From: Gilvimarinus polysaccharolyticus
GTDB lineage: Bacteria; Pseudomonadota; Gammaproteobacteria; Pseudomonadales; Cellvibrionaceae
Assembly (NCBI RefSeq): GCF_001187555.1
Contig: NZ_LFIJ01000001.1
Span: forward strand, 1,700,078-1,764,077
Direction: 5' to 3'
Length of the DNA: 64,000 nt
The notes under the pieces were generated by a model. The model did not search any database and was not told the origin of the DNA. It saw nothing but the letters and a program-made list of their open reading frames with translations. Position 1 is the stretch's first letter. Every line of letters begins with the position of its first letter. This document shows positions 36,836 to 46,930 of this stretch, one piece after another. Made by a program: the position numbers and the translations under genes.

Positions 36836-39800
36836 CTAACCGTTAGTAGCCTCTTGCCAAAGCTTATTAAGCCTTTTACCCGACACCGGAAATCGAGTCT
36901 TTAACGTTTGTGCAAACAGCGACACTCTAAACTCTTCAATGGCCCAGCGATAACGCATCAGTTCTGGGTTTTCGGCCAACTGATACCGTCCATGCTGTGC
37001 TAAATACTCGGTCAAACGTGCCTCATAAGGTTCGATCTCAAGCATTTGCACCCGATCTTTTTGCGCGTTAAGTACCGCCTTTTCTAACCGCAGGTTGATC
37101 GCTTGTAAATAACGCGGATACTCATGAAACCACTCAGGCGGTGTTTCAAACACCAGCGACGGGTAAAACAGGCGATCCAGCTGTTGAGCAATATCGCCCG
37201 CAGCCAAAGCTACCGCCAATGCATTTTTGGAGTGCTTAAGCTGCTTTTTAATACCGACAACTAAACTGAGTGAGCTCAATAAAGTTTGCTCTAGACTTTG
37301 CGTGTAGGTTACAAGGTCGGGCTTCACCCGAGCCAAACATGCAGAAAATTCCGCCTCGGTACGCGGCAGCTGTCCCTCGGGCATCGCCAAATGCCGCGCG
37401 CCAGCCATAATCAAATCATCAACCACTCGTTCGCGGTTGCCAATTTGCACCACCGTTAACCCCAGCTCTTTGCCTTTTAACAGCTGTTTCTGTAAGTATT
37501 TAACCGTCTCCTTGCTGTGCAGCAACAACAAACGCGCCACTCCAGCAAGCGATGCATAATGGGCCTCTTGCGGATTATCGAGCACTTGCATAGCGGCCGA
37601 GTCACGCTGATCAAGCAGTGCGGGGTACGCACGAATGGACAACCCGCGACGCTTCAACTGCACCTGCTCGGGCAACTCCAAATCCCACCGGGTTATATTC
37701 TCGCGGGTAATATCATCGGCTGCATCACGAATATTATCTTGCACCCGCTCACGATAATTAGCTTTTAATTCCGTTAAATTACGACTGGCAGCAATGGTTT
37801 TGCCGCGATCGTCTACCACTTTAATATTAAAGCGATAAAAATCTTCTAATCGTTCACTTTGCCAATCAGTGGGCTTTACCTCCATCAGTGTCTGACGCTT
37901 TAGCTGCAAGCTAAGCGCTTCAGTTAAAGGTTGATTATCGGGCGCCATACTGGCCAGTGCTTTATCAACAACATCGGGTACCGGCACAAAGTGCTTGCGC
38001 AGGGTTTTAGGCAAACTTTTCACCAGCTCAATGCATTTATCGCGCAGTAACCCCGGCACCAACCACTCTAGCCGATGCTCAGGCAGCTCGTGTAACAAAC
38101 TCACGGGGACGTGTACACTCACGCCGTCATCAGTCTGTCCCGGCGCAAAGTGATAACTTAATGGATAGCTCACCCCTTTATATTCCAGGGTGTCGGGAAA
38201 CTGCACCTCACTCACACTGCCGGCGCCTTGCAACACTAAACGCTCGCGCGGAATTTTTAAAACATCAGGCTGTTCTTGCTCAGCTTGTTTACGCCAAGCA
38301 TCAAAACCGACCCGGTTGACCACATCCGCCGGCACCCGCTCGTTATAAAAAGCAAATATCTCTTCATCATCGACTAAAATATCTCGCCGCCGAGACTTAG
38401 CTTCTAATGCTTCGATCTCATCGACCAAGGCTCGGTTATGGGCAAAAAACGCTGGTGGCTTTTGCCCCCGTTTAAGATAGCGCCCCTCAACCAATGCGGC
38501 GCGAATAAACACTTCATGACAAGTCACAGGGTCGATCTGGCTGTAATTAATACGGCCCTTTTCTACCAGCGCCAAACCATACAAAGTAACACGCTCGTAG
38601 GCTTTTACCTGCCCCTGTTTGGGGTCGTAGTGTGGCTCAAAATAATTGCGCTTAACCAAGTGTTCGGCGGCTTGTAACAACCACTCGGGCTCGACTTTGG
38701 CAACATCGTGAGCAAACAACTGCGAGGTTTCAAGCAGCTGTGCCGCCACCAGCCATTTAGGACGTTTCTTCTGCTGCGATGAGCCGGGGAAGATGGAAAA
38801 CTTACGGTTGCGCGCGCCCAAATACTCACGGCCTTCATCATGAAAACCAATATTCCCCAACAGCCCCGTCGTCAGTGATCGATGTACTGCTTCGTAATTC
38901 GCGGGCTCGCGATTAAACGTAAGCCCGAGCTTTTTCGCCGCTAATTTTAATTGCCGGTGGATGTCACGCCACTCACGCATGCGCATAAAGGCTAAAAACT
39001 CTTTTTTACAAAGCTTGCGCAACTGATTTTGGGTCAGCTCCTGACGCTGTTGCTCAAAGTAGTTCCACAAATTCACGTAAGCCAAAAAATCTGAGTGCTC
39101 GTCAGCAAAACGCTTGTGCTGTAGGTCCGCGGCTTGCTTTTTATCGGCCGGCCGCTCGCGCGGATCTTGCACCGACAGCGCACTGACAATAATCATCACC
39201 TCTTCCACCGCACCGAGTTTATCGGCGGCAAGTAGCATACGCGCTAATTGCGGATCGACCGACAATTGCGCCAAACGTCGTCCGTCGCGAGTTAGCCGCT
39301 TACGCGTATCAACCGCGTGCAGCTCCTCCAGCATTTTAAAACCGTCGTTAATCTGACGAGAATCGGGCGGGTCGACGAAAGGGAATTTATTGATATCACC
39401 AATACGCAACTGCAACATTTGTAAAATAACAGCGGCGAGATTGGTTCGCAGGATTTCCGGGTCGGTAAATTCGGGGCGATTAACAAAATCATCTTCGCTG
39501 TACAAACGAATACAGATACCGTTACTTACCCGACCACAACGACCTTTACGTTGATTAGCGCTGGCTTGGGATATCGCCTCGATGGGCAACCGTTGCACCT
39601 TAGTACGCACACTGTAGCGGCTGACACGAGCTACACCCGTATCAATAACATAGCGAATACCCGGCACCGTGATCGATGTTTCAGCAACGTTAGTCGCCAA
39701 CACGATACGTCGGCCGCGATGGCTTGAGAATACTAAATTTTGCTCGGCTAAGCTCAAGCGCGCATAAAAGGGTAACACCTCAAAATGGCGTAAATCAGCT

Positions 39801-40747
39801 TGTCGTAAACGCTTTGCGGTTTCGCGAATTTCTCGCTCACCACTTAAAAAGATTAAGATGTCGCCGCCGCGTTTGCCCTCGGCGCGCTCATGCCGATCAA
39901 TTTCGTCAACAACATCTAAAATGGGCTGATAAATATCACCGTCATCGGTGTCACTGCTTTCAAACGGCGGCCGATACCAAACATCCACAGGGTAAGTGCG
40001 GCCCGATACTTCAAGCACTGGAGCATTGTCAAAATGGCGTGAAAAACGATCAACATCAATGGTTGCCGAGGTAATAATCAACTTAAGATCGGGACGCTTT
40101 TTAAGCAGTTGCTTAAGATACCCCAACAAAAAATCAATATTTAAGCTGCGCTCGTGGGCCTCATCAATAATCAGAGTATCGTAGCGGCCTAGGGTTGGAT
40201 CTTGTTGGATTTCGGCTAGCAAAATACCATCAGTCATGACTTTGATTAAAGTGTTATCACCGGCCTGCTCGGTAAAGCGCACCTGATAACCGACAGTCTC
40301 ACCCAGAGGCGAGCCAAGTTCCTCAGCCACCCTAGCCGCCACGGTATGTGCCGCAATACGTCGCGGCTGGGTATGACCAATCAAGCCTCGCACACCACGG
40401 CCTAGCTCGAGACAAATTTTGGGTAATTGAGTGGTTTTCCCCGAGCCTGTCTCGCCCGCCAGAACCACCACCTGATTATCGCGGATCAGCGCGGCAATAT
40501 CATCACGCTTAGCGCTAACCGGTAACTGCTCGGGAAACTCTATCGATGTAGGTACCAACTGGCGGCGGGCATCGCACTGCCGGCAGGAGCTTTCAAGATC
40601 AGACAGCCACTTGGTTAAGGCTTGATCTGAGGGCTTACCCTGTGCAATACGCTCGGCAATATCCACCGCCTTGCGACGCAGACGGTTGGCATCTTTTAAC
40701 AGGGCGCCCTGTAAGGCGCTGTCGATATCGGCGGGTAAACCGGTCAT
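36836..40747 (-). CDS. hrpA: ATP-dependent RNA helicase HrpA
   Basis: At 1303 residues it is the usual HrpA length. The superfamily 2 DEAH-box core starts after about residue 80, with GETGSGKTTQLP (Walker A), DEAHERSLNIDFLL (DEAH box) and SATIDVDRFS, then the C-terminal helicase motifs YVIDTGVARVSRYS and QRKGRCGRVSNG. A winged helix, OB-fold and the long HrpA-specific DUF3418 C-terminus follow. In E. coli it resolves stalled ribosomes and processes fimbrial mRNA. The long gene stands alone with a hairpin terminator behind it. Confidence 0.97.
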   Translation of the reverse strand: MTGLPADIDSALQGALLKDANRLRRKAVDIAERIAQGKPSDQALTKWLSDLESSCRQCDARRQLVPTSIEFPEQLPVSAKRDDIAALIRDNQVVVLAGETGSGKTTQLPKICLELGRGVRGLIGHTQPRRIAAHTVAARVAEELGSPLGETVGYQVRFTEQAGDNTLIKVMTDGILLAEIQQDPTLGRYDTLIIDEAHERSLNIDFLLGYLKQLLKKRPDLKLIITSATIDVDRFSRHFDNAPVLEVSGRTYPVDVWYRPPFESSDTDDGDIYQPILDVVDEIDRHERAEGKRGGDILIFLSGEREIRETAKRLRQADLRHFEVLPFYARLSLAEQNLVFSSHRGRRIVLATNVAETSITVPGIRYVIDTGVARVSRYSVRTKVQRLPIEAISQASANQRKGRCGRVSNGICIRLYSEDDFVNRPEFTDPEILRTNLAAVILQMLQLRIGDINKFPFVDPPDSRQINDGFKMLEELHAVDTRKRLTRDGRRLAQLSVDPQLARMLLAADKLGAVEEVMIIVSALSVQDPRERPADKKQAADLQHKRFADEHSDFLAYVNLWNYFEQQRQELTQNQLRKLCKKEFLAFMRMREWRDIHRQLKLAAKKLGLTFNREPANYEAVHRSLTTGLLGNIGFHDEGREYLGARNRKFSIFPGSSQQKKRPKWLVAAQLLETSQLFAHDVAKVEPEWLLQAAEHLVKRNYFEPHYDPKQGQVKAYERVTLYGLALVEKGRINYSQIDPVTCHEVFIRAALVEGRYLKRGQKPPAFFAHNRALVDEIEALEAKSRRRDILVDDEEIFAFYNERVPADVVNRVGFDAWRKQAEQEQPDVLKIPRERLVLQGAGSVSEVQFPDTLEYKGVSYPLSYHFAPGQTDDGVSVHVPVSLLHELPEHRLEWLVPGLLRDKCIELVKSLPKTLRKHFVPVPDVVDKALASMAPDNQPLTEALSLQLKRQTLMEVKPTDWQSERLEDFYRFNIKVVDDRGKTIAASRNLTELKANYRERVQDNIRDAADDITRENITRWDLELPEQVQLKRRGLSIRAYPALLDQRDSAAMQVLDNPQEAHYASLAGVARLLLLHSKETVKYLQKQLLKGKELGLTVVQIGNRERVVDDLIMAGARHLAMPEGQLPRTEAEFSACLARVKPDLVTYTQSLEQTLLSSLSLVVGIKKQLKHSKNALAVALAAGDIAQQLDRLFYPSLVFETPPEWFHEYPRYLQAINLRLEKAVLNAQKDRVQMLEIEPYEARLTEYLAQHGRYQLAENPELMRYRWAIEEFRVSLFAQTLKTRFPVSGKRLNKLWQEATNG

Positions 40748-40845
40748 AGAGGCTCCAACAAAAACTGAAGGTGCGTATTCTATCAGTTTCGAGCCAGGGA
40801 TATAGATAAGGAGGGCAAGCGAGGTAATGAATCAAAAACGTAGGC

Positions 40846-40881
40846 AACACGCCGCCTTGGTAAAATACCCAGCGGCGTGTT
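40846..40881 (-). terminator. Hairpin after dps
   Basis: A perfect 10-bp stem AACACGCCGC/GCGGCGTGTT lies seven bases after the dps stop. The downstream T-run is interrupted, so termination may be incomplete. Confidence 0.55.
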
Positions 40882-40887
40882 AACTGA

Positions 40888-41358
40888 TTACTCTTCGAGC
40901 AGTGAACGCAACATCCAAGCGGTTTTTTCATGCAGCTGGATACGCTGAGTCAGTAAATCACCTGTGGCCTCGTCCCGCGCTTTATCAACCAGCGGGTAAA
41001 GCGAACGTGCGGTTTTAACAACAGCCTCTTGTCCCTCGACCAGTAGCGAGATCATCTCTTTGGCCGTTGGAATACCCTCTTGCTCTTTGATAGACGACAA
41101 TTCGGAATATTGCTTATAAGTCCCTGGGGCAGGGTAACCTAACGAGCGAATACGCTCGGCAATATCATCTACGGCTATCGCCAATTCAGTGTACTGGGTT
41201 TCAAACATCAGGTGCAGTGTTTGGAACATCGGCCCTTTCACGTTCCAGTGGAAGTTATGGGTTTTTAGGTACAACGTATAGGTGTCGGCTAACACTCGTG
41301 ACAAGCCTTCGGCCAGCTGACCACGATCATCTTGATTAATGCCAATATCAATATCCAT
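40888..41358 (-). CDS. dps: Dps/ferritin-like DNA-protection protein
   Basis: The 156-residue four-helix protein assembles as a 12-subunit shell that stores iron using hydrogen peroxide and can bind DNA. The ferroxidase residues are the two His of KTHNFHWNVKG (about residues 33-37) and the Asp/Glu of IAVDDIAERIRSLG. The N-terminus has no long Lys-rich extension like that of E. coli Dps, so DNA binding may be weak. It stands between hrpA and the FG-GAP lipoprotein gene. I could not identify an OxyR or Fur box by eye. Confidence 0.93.
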   Translation of the reverse strand: MDIDIGINQDDRGQLAEGLSRVLADTYTLYLKTHNFHWNVKGPMFQTLHLMFETQYTELAIAVDDIAERIRSLGYPAPGTYKQYSELSSIKEQEGIPTAKEMISLLVEGQEAVVKTARSLYPLVDKARDEATGDLLTQRIQLHEKTAWMLRSLLEE

Positions 41359-41465
41359 AAAATCCCCTTAGTGATATATAAACTATATTTGAATCATATC
41401 AACATACTCAACCTCAGCGACAATTAATTATCTAAATAGCACATATAGCTAAATATATAATGAGG

Positions 41466-43355
41466 TCAATAAACATAAATTCCTTTCGTGTTGGAGACAA
41501 CTAAAGTAGCGTTCTCACCCTCGTTTAAGGAGACAGCATAACCAAAGAACGACCCTTCTGCACCTTGCGGCGGTTTAATGTATGTAACCTGCTGCCAAAC
41601 GTGATCGATTTGTTGAAAATATACAGCTGCACCGGCATTTTTTAGAGCGTTGTCGGATTCATCGCCATTAAACCCCACCGCTACACTTTCTTCATAGGGG
41701 GCACCGACGATAAGCTGTTGACCGCTGTCAGACAAATCGAGGCTGTATCCAAATTGATCCCCACCCTCATAATCTGACGGTGACAACCACAATTTAGAGT
41801 CAGCATACGCCAACTGTAAACGTTGCTGATGGACCCAACTGCCCCCAACATCCAAATGGTATAAATGAACGGCGCCCTGCCCTCTTTGCTCTTCACAGGC
41901 ACCAACAGCAATAACATCACCTGTGGCGTTAACATCTACGGAACAGCCAAAACCATCTCCAGATGAAAGCTCTGGCTGATCACTATCATTACAATAATTA
42001 TCATAGCAATCAGACCAACGGCCATCTGGCATTAACGCCTTGAGAAACGCCTGTTGCTGCCATACGTCATTTTTTTTACTAAAAACATAAACAGCGCCAG
42101 ATTGGTTCAAATCGTTATTGTTAGGCTCACTCAAGCCATCGTTCAGTGCACTATCTTCGCCGGGAGCCCCAACAACGATAATATCACCACTGTAAGATAA
42201 TGCCATTTTTGAACCATAAGCGTCATCTACATCACCAATCTCCGGAGTGATCACTCCTAAAGAGGTCAGCTCATCATCCACTTGAAAAATCTCTACCACT
42301 TCAGCCGAATCAGCATCATTAAGATAATGCGCAACGGTCAATATATTGCCATCACCACTAAGCGCAATATTTTTAATTCGCCCTTCGACAAACCCTCGCA
42401 GATCCTTATGTAACTGCCAGGAATCATCAAAAACTTTATACCATTCAACAGCCCACTCATCGGTGCTAGTGCTCAAGCTTGGCGCCAAAAGAACAAATAG
42501 ATTTTTCTCATCTTCACTTACTAAAAAATTAACCACTCGAGCGAAAGGAATTACTTGCTCAACCCCTCCCAGCTCTTTCTCTACTCCTCCATAGACGATC
42601 AAATCTGAGGGCTGATAATCAATAAATGCATCAGAAATATAGGAGGCAACAGCAAAGATACGAGAAGCATCTTTATTAACATGTAAAACCTGACCGAGCG
42701 CTAACGACAAAAAATCTTTTTTCGAAGGCTGGGCAAGGGTATGCACAGAATCAACTGCCTCTCCATCCGCCACAACCCACTCAGACAAAGCACAATCCTG
42801 TGCAGTACAGCTTTGGACTTGATAACTTGACCCTATATGTGCAGGAATCAAGTGCGAACGCTCAAAACGGGTTTCATCCCAAGGGATATTGTTCGCTAAG
42901 ACAAGCTCATCCCCCATGGCGGTCTGTTCAATCAGCCGATAGTAAGCATTTCCGGTAGATGCCCAGCTAAACTCTTGTTTTTTATTGGCTTGATACGTCA
43001 CATTAAGGCTAGGCTTAATGATTGTTTTTGCTTCAAATGCTACAGTAAAATTACAACCTTCTTTAACTGGCGCGATAGTATATGTAGATTCGTTATTCGC
43101 TGACGAAGCCAAACTTCCGTCACAACCTGTCACCGAAGCGACCTTATAACCAGCTTCGGCATGCAAAGAAAACTCAACCTCATCGCCTTCCATTGCTAAA
43201 TGCTCGGAAGGAGCAACAGAGCCTTGTCCCTCAACCACTGCTGAAATTAAAACCTGAGAAATCTCTGCATCCGTATTATTATCATCTCCCCCGCATGCGG
43301 TCAGGAAAAATAAAACAACCACCAAAAAAGTTTGAGTACAACATCCATGATTCAT
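41466..43355 (-). CDS. FG-GAP repeat lipoprotein with N-terminal InlB B-repeat-like domain
   Basis: A protein of about 629 residues with a lipoprotein signal (LFFLTACGG; Cys near residue 21). An N-terminal beta domain (about residues 35-110: VVEGQGSVAPSEHLAMEGDEVEFSL, then EAGYKVASVTGCDG) resembles the divergent InlB B-repeat fold. Four FG-GAP-like blades follow, for example YGSKMALSYSGDIIVVGAPGED, GFGCSVDVNATGDVIAVGACEE, QFGYSLDLSDSGQQLIVGAPYEE and FFGYAVSLNEG, so the C-terminal half is a partial or irregular beta-propeller. It is more A+T-rich than its neighbours, which suggests lateral transfer or a lineage-specific gene. The ATG at 43355 has AAGGAG upstream. Surface binding of carbohydrates or proteins is inference. 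Confidence 0.8.
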   Translation of the reverse strand: MNHGCCTQTFLVVVLFFLTACGGDDNNTDAEISQVLISAVVEGQGSVAPSEHLAMEGDEVEFSLHAEAGYKVASVTGCDGSLASSANNESTYTIAPVKEGCNFTVAFEAKTIIKPSLNVTYQANKKQEFSWASTGNAYYRLIEQTAMGDELVLANNIPWDETRFERSHLIPAHIGSSYQVQSCTAQDCALSEWVVADGEAVDSVHTLAQPSKKDFLSLALGQVLHVNKDASRIFAVASYISDAFIDYQPSDLIVYGGVEKELGGVEQVIPFARVVNFLVSEDEKNLFVLLAPSLSTSTDEWAVEWYKVFDDSWQLHKDLRGFVEGRIKNIALSGDGNILTVAHYLNDADSAEVVEIFQVDDELTSLGVITPEIGDVDDAYGSKMALSYSGDIIVVGAPGEDSALNDGLSEPNNNDLNQSGAVYVFSKKNDVWQQQAFLKALMPDGRWSDCYDNYCNDSDQPELSSGDGFGCSVDVNATGDVIAVGACEEQRGQGAVHLYHLDVGGSWVHQQRLQLAYADSKLWLSPSDYEGGDQFGYSLDLSDSGQQLIVGAPYEESVAVGFNGDESDNALKNAGAAVYFQQIDHVWQQVTYIKPPQGAEGSFFGYAVSLNEGENATLVVSNTKGIYVY

Positions 43356-43407
43356 CGCCAACACTCCTTCAATTACCATAATTTATGTGCACTATAGCGC
43401 ACATAAA

Positions 43408-44193
43408 TTAACTTAAGCTGAACACCACCTCGCCTTTATCAAACACTATAAACTCCCCTGCCGACATAGCTTGCCAGGCCTCGTTAGTGGTCAGCGGGTT
43501 AGTTGCAATGACAGTGACAATATCACTATCTGTGGTGTGCTCACCAAAATTTACCGTAAGGTCGGCATCAGACAAACGCGCTTCGCCAAATGGCGCACGT
43601 CGGGTAATCCAACTGAGTTTGGTAGCGCAATAAGCAAACAGATAGCGGCCATCGCTAAACAAAAAATTCGCCACGCCACGCGGACTTAACTCATTGCACC
43701 AGCGATGTAACTGTTGCCAATAAGCGGGTTCGTCAGCCTCAATTGTAGCGCTGTCGCTAAAGCGTTCGCGAATACGTGCCAGCAACCAACAAAAAGCGCG
43801 TTCGCTATCGGTGCTACCCACCGGAACAAAATCTCCCAGCGCCAACTCATGGCTATCGGCCAGCTGACCATTATGGGCAAATGTCCAATTGCGGCCAAAC
43901 AGCTCGCGTACAAACGGGTGGGTATTCTCTAGACTAACAGCGCCGACGTTGGCTTCGCGGATGTGACTAATCGCAATACAGCTTTTCAGTGGCAGGCGAC
44001 TTACCAGCTGAGCAATTTCCGAGCTTACACTTGGCGCCCAATCGCGAAACGCGCGAATACCACGCCCCTCATACAAAACCACGCCCCAGCCATCACGATG
44101 AGGGCCTGTACCGCCACCGCGCTGCAATAGACCGGTAAAGCTAAAACATAAATCAGTTGGCACATTGGCCGACATGCCCAGCAGTTCACACAC
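43408..44193 (-). CDS. Class II glutamine amidotransferase (YafJ-like)
   Basis: This 261-residue protein begins MCELLGMSANVPTDLC, placing the catalytic nucleophile Cys at position 2 after Met removal. Typical Ntn-hydrolase motifs include GPHRDGWGVVLYEG, AISHIREANVGAVS and WTFAHNGQLAD. The start is GTG at 44193 inside the end of the upstream GNAT gene. The family is related to GATase_4/YafJ and EgtC-like hydrolases, with varied substrates. It is the end of a four-gene coupled run that starts with a membrane protein and the VWA protein. Confidence 0.87.
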   Translation of the reverse strand: MCELLGMSANVPTDLCFSFTGLLQRGGGTGPHRDGWGVVLYEGRGIRAFRDWAPSVSSEIAQLVSRLPLKSCIAISHIREANVGAVSLENTHPFVRELFGRNWTFAHNGQLADSHELALGDFVPVGSTDSERAFCWLLARIRERFSDSATIEADEPAYWQQLHRWCNELSPRGVANFLFSDGRYLFAYCATKLSWITRRAPFGEARLSDADLTVNFGEHTTDSDIVTVIATNPLTTNEAWQAMSAGEFIVFDKGEVVFSLS

Positions 44194-44656
44194 TCAATGG
44201 CTCCTTAGATAACGACTCGGCTTGCCAGCCCATCAACACAAACGACTTACCGCGCTCGCGATAACGTTGATATGGCTCAGCGATGGCCTGTGGCACTGCG
44301 GCTACATCGCACTCATTAAAATCAAGACTTAAATAAAAATCTTGTAAATAATCCAAGGCATAACAGTAAAGCGTCGGCTCGCGTGCCTGGCACAATATGC
44401 GCTGCATCAAATCACGCGCTAAGCCACGACGTCGATACTCAGGGTTAACAGTTAAGCTGCGCAACAAAAACTGGTCTGCAGCTGGCTCTAACACTCGCGC
44501 GGCCGCTACTAGTTGGTCAGCTTCATGCAAACCATACACCCGATCTTTTTTACCACATTTAACTTTCTGTCCCCATTGCCGAAACTGCCGTGTGACATCG
44601 GGGTATTCAGCCACAGTGGGAAGCCATAGCGCTCGTGTTGATAGCGAATCACTCAC
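44186..44656 (-). CDS. GNAT family N-acetyltransferase
   Basis: A 156-residue acetyltransferase fold with the acetyl-CoA-binding motif A at VNPEYRRRGLARDLMQRIL (V-x4-Q/R-x-x-G-x-A variant) and a beta-bulge core. It overlaps the VWA gene by four bases upstream and the amidotransferase by eight bases downstream, so translation is coupled. The acceptor substrate is not indicated by the sequence. It could act on a small molecule or a protein N-terminus. Confidence 0.8.
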   Translation of the reverse strand: MSDSLSTRALWLPTVAEYPDVTRQFRQWGQKVKCGKKDRVYGLHEADQLVAAARVLEPAADQFLLRSLTVNPEYRRRGLARDLMQRILCQAREPTLYCYALDYLQDFYLSLDFNECDVAAVPQAIAEPYQRYRERGKSFVLMGWQAESLSKEPLSV

Positions 44657-46869
44657 TCACGATCCTTATCATTACTGTTTGCATCACTAGCGTCTAGATC
44701 ATCAGCTTCTGGATCCGGCGTATCAAAGTCCACTAGGTCTCCCAGAGCAGCCAACATATCGTCATCATCTAGCTGAATCATATCGGACATCTCGCTTGCC
44801 TCAGATTCAGACTTAGATTCAGTTGATTTTGGAGCTGCCGGTGTGACTTCACCCAAATCGGCAAAGACATCATCAAAGGCCCCGGCCGGCAACTCAGCCT
44901 CGGAGCTTTCGACTTGTGCCTCATGCCCTTCATTATCACGAAGCTGCTGTTCAATAACGTCGAGGTCCGACTCCATCGACTTGCCACTAAAGCGTCGATA
45001 CAACCAATAGATCGACCCCAGCAACACAATATTAAAGAGCACCACCAACGCAATCAACCAACTGTTGCCCCCCTCACTTTTTGTAGTTTCTGGTACTGGC
45101 GTAACGCTGGCGATACTGGCAACCGAACTACTTATTGAGGAGGCAACCTCGATTACCGGCGCAGGGGTAAGCTCCCCTCGCTCACGGGCTAAAGCCTCGC
45201 GCTCGGCAGTCAAAGCTTGCTCGAGCGCGATCAAGGTGTCATCGACAGCGACTGGTTTCGGGTCACCTTCGGCGGGGTAAGAAAAGTACAACGGCGCAAG
45301 CGTTTGTGAAAATTCTCGACCATTATTATCGATGCCTTTTGCCTGCAGCTCGATCACGTAACGGCCGCGATGCTCGGGGGTTACGGTTAGCCCCCAGAGC
45401 CCCTCGGGTAAATGTTTAAGCGCTCGCAGAGCATTAGCGCCGGTAGAATCTTTAATGTGAGCCACCACTTCAGTTTGCTCTGCATTCAGCGTTGAGGCGC
45501 CCGTCACTACAATATGATAAACAACGGACGAGGTTGCTGTAGTTTCAGCTGTTGATTCTTTTATATGTTTTTTAAGCTCTACGGTAAAGACTGGCTCTAC
45601 CTCAAGCTGACGCTGATATTCACGCGCAAAAGTAGCGCCATCAACACGCAACTTAAGTTGATACTGACCCGGTTTTTTAGGGGCGTTGGTGTGCAACAAA
45701 AAACGGCCGCTATCATCGGCCGGCCGCAACGTTATCTTTTGCGCTTCGGCTGCACCTAATGCCCCGTCATCCTGATAAGCACTAACATTCAGATCTGCCC
45801 GAATATTTTGCAGAAGCTCGCCCTCTGTTAACACCTGACCGCGCTCTCGCAAAACAAAACTCAAACTCAATGGCTCGCCCGACAATAGCGACTTAGCGTG
45901 CGGCTGCACCTGCAATGTTAAGTCGGTTAATATGGTCAAGCGAGCATCGGTGGCATCATTCACCAATTGCCAGCGACCTTTTTTAGGCTGGGTAATAGTC
46001 ACTAAATCGTAGCGTGGACGAGACAACCAGCGGACGTTGGTCGGGAGTTGCTTAGCACTGACGGGTAACAAATCAGGATCAAGTAAGTGCGGACGTACAG
46101 CGTTAGCATCGGCGTGATAAATCAGCACTGTTAATTCATTGACGCTCGCATCCACCGAAAAACCATCGCCGCTCATGGGCAAGCGTTGCGGGGGCACAGC
46201 TTGATCCAGAATATCAACAAACACCGACACCAACTCGTCGCGGTTAGTCACCACTCGGTGCTCGCCGGCACTTGCCACTGCGATCGCTTGCAACAGCTCG
46301 GCATCGGCATCATTTGATAAAGCAACGGTATGAATCACAAACCCACGGGCGATTAAATTGGGCAGCAACTCGGTAAGAATGCTCGTGCGTTCACGCACAT
46401 TGCGTTCGGCGTCAGCATGCACATCAACTTTACCGTCTGTTAACAGCAGTATATGTGCACTCTCTGCATTTTTAGGCGTACGTGCCACACGTGAAAGCGC
46501 TGCCCCAATATCGGTTAACTGCCCTACCGCGCGCAGTTCTTGCAATGTGTTTTGAGCCGCTAAGCGCCAGCGATTATCGACCGGCTCCAGTACCGAAACT
46601 TCCTTAACGTTACCGGCAAAGCTCCATACCCCCGCACGGGTATCTGCCGGCAACATTTTGGCTAATAACACCAGTCCTTCGGCGCGTAAGTTTTGTGGGT
46701 CCGATTGGTTCATACTGCCCGAGACATCAATCAACAATCGAATATCCGCTGTCGACGCATCATCGTTAGTTTCGGCGGCGTACGCCGACAATACCAACAA
46801 TGTACAGATAAGCACGCAACTAATACGAACCCAAAGAGTAGAGCGATATGTCAGGTGATTGTTTAGCAT
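44653..46869 (-). CDS. VWA-domain membrane protein (TIGR03503-like)
   Basis: This 738-residue protein has an N-terminal signal/anchor (LWVRISCVLICTLLVLSAYA), a VWA domain with the MIDAS motif DVSGSMNQSD and a later TDGK, then beta-sandwich-like domains, a membrane helix (about residues 605-628: NSWLIALVVLFNIVLLGSIYWLYRRF) and an acidic cytoplasmic tail. The middle part (FSVDASVNELTVLIYH then YDLVTITQPKKGRWQLV) resembles the TIGR03503 family. It overlaps the GNAT gene by four bases. Its role may be metal-dependent adhesion or envelope complex assembly; the function is not known. Confidence 0.78.
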   Translation of the reverse strand: MLNNHLTYRSTLWVRISCVLICTLLVLSAYAAETNDDASTADIRLLIDVSGSMNQSDPQNLRAEGLVLLAKMLPADTRAGVWSFAGNVKEVSVLEPVDNRWRLAAQNTLQELRAVGQLTDIGAALSRVARTPKNAESAHILLLTDGKVDVHADAERNVRERTSILTELLPNLIARGFVIHTVALSNDADAELLQAIAVASAGEHRVVTNRDELVSVFVDILDQAVPPQRLPMSGDGFSVDASVNELTVLIYHADANAVRPHLLDPDLLPVSAKQLPTNVRWLSRPRYDLVTITQPKKGRWQLVNDATDARLTILTDLTLQVQPHAKSLLSGEPLSLSFVLRERGQVLTEGELLQNIRADLNVSAYQDDGALGAAEAQKITLRPADDSGRFLLHTNAPKKPGQYQLKLRVDGATFAREYQRQLEVEPVFTVELKKHIKESTAETTATSSVVYHIVVTGASTLNAEQTEVVAHIKDSTGANALRALKHLPEGLWGLTVTPEHRGRYVIELQAKGIDNNGREFSQTLAPLYFSYPAEGDPKPVAVDDTLIALEQALTAEREALARERGELTPAPVIEVASSISSSVASIASVTPVPETTKSEGGNSWLIALVVLFNIVLLGSIYWLYRRFSGKSMESDLDVIEQQLRDNEGHEAQVESSEAELPAGAFDDVFADLGEVTPAAPKSTESKSESEASEMSDMIQLDDDDMLAALGDLVDFDTPDPEADDLDASDANSNDKDRE

Positions 46870-46930
46870 TTCACGGCACTCGCACAGCGGCTGGGCCGCT
46901 ATAATGAAGTTATTATTTTGGCGCTGGCGG

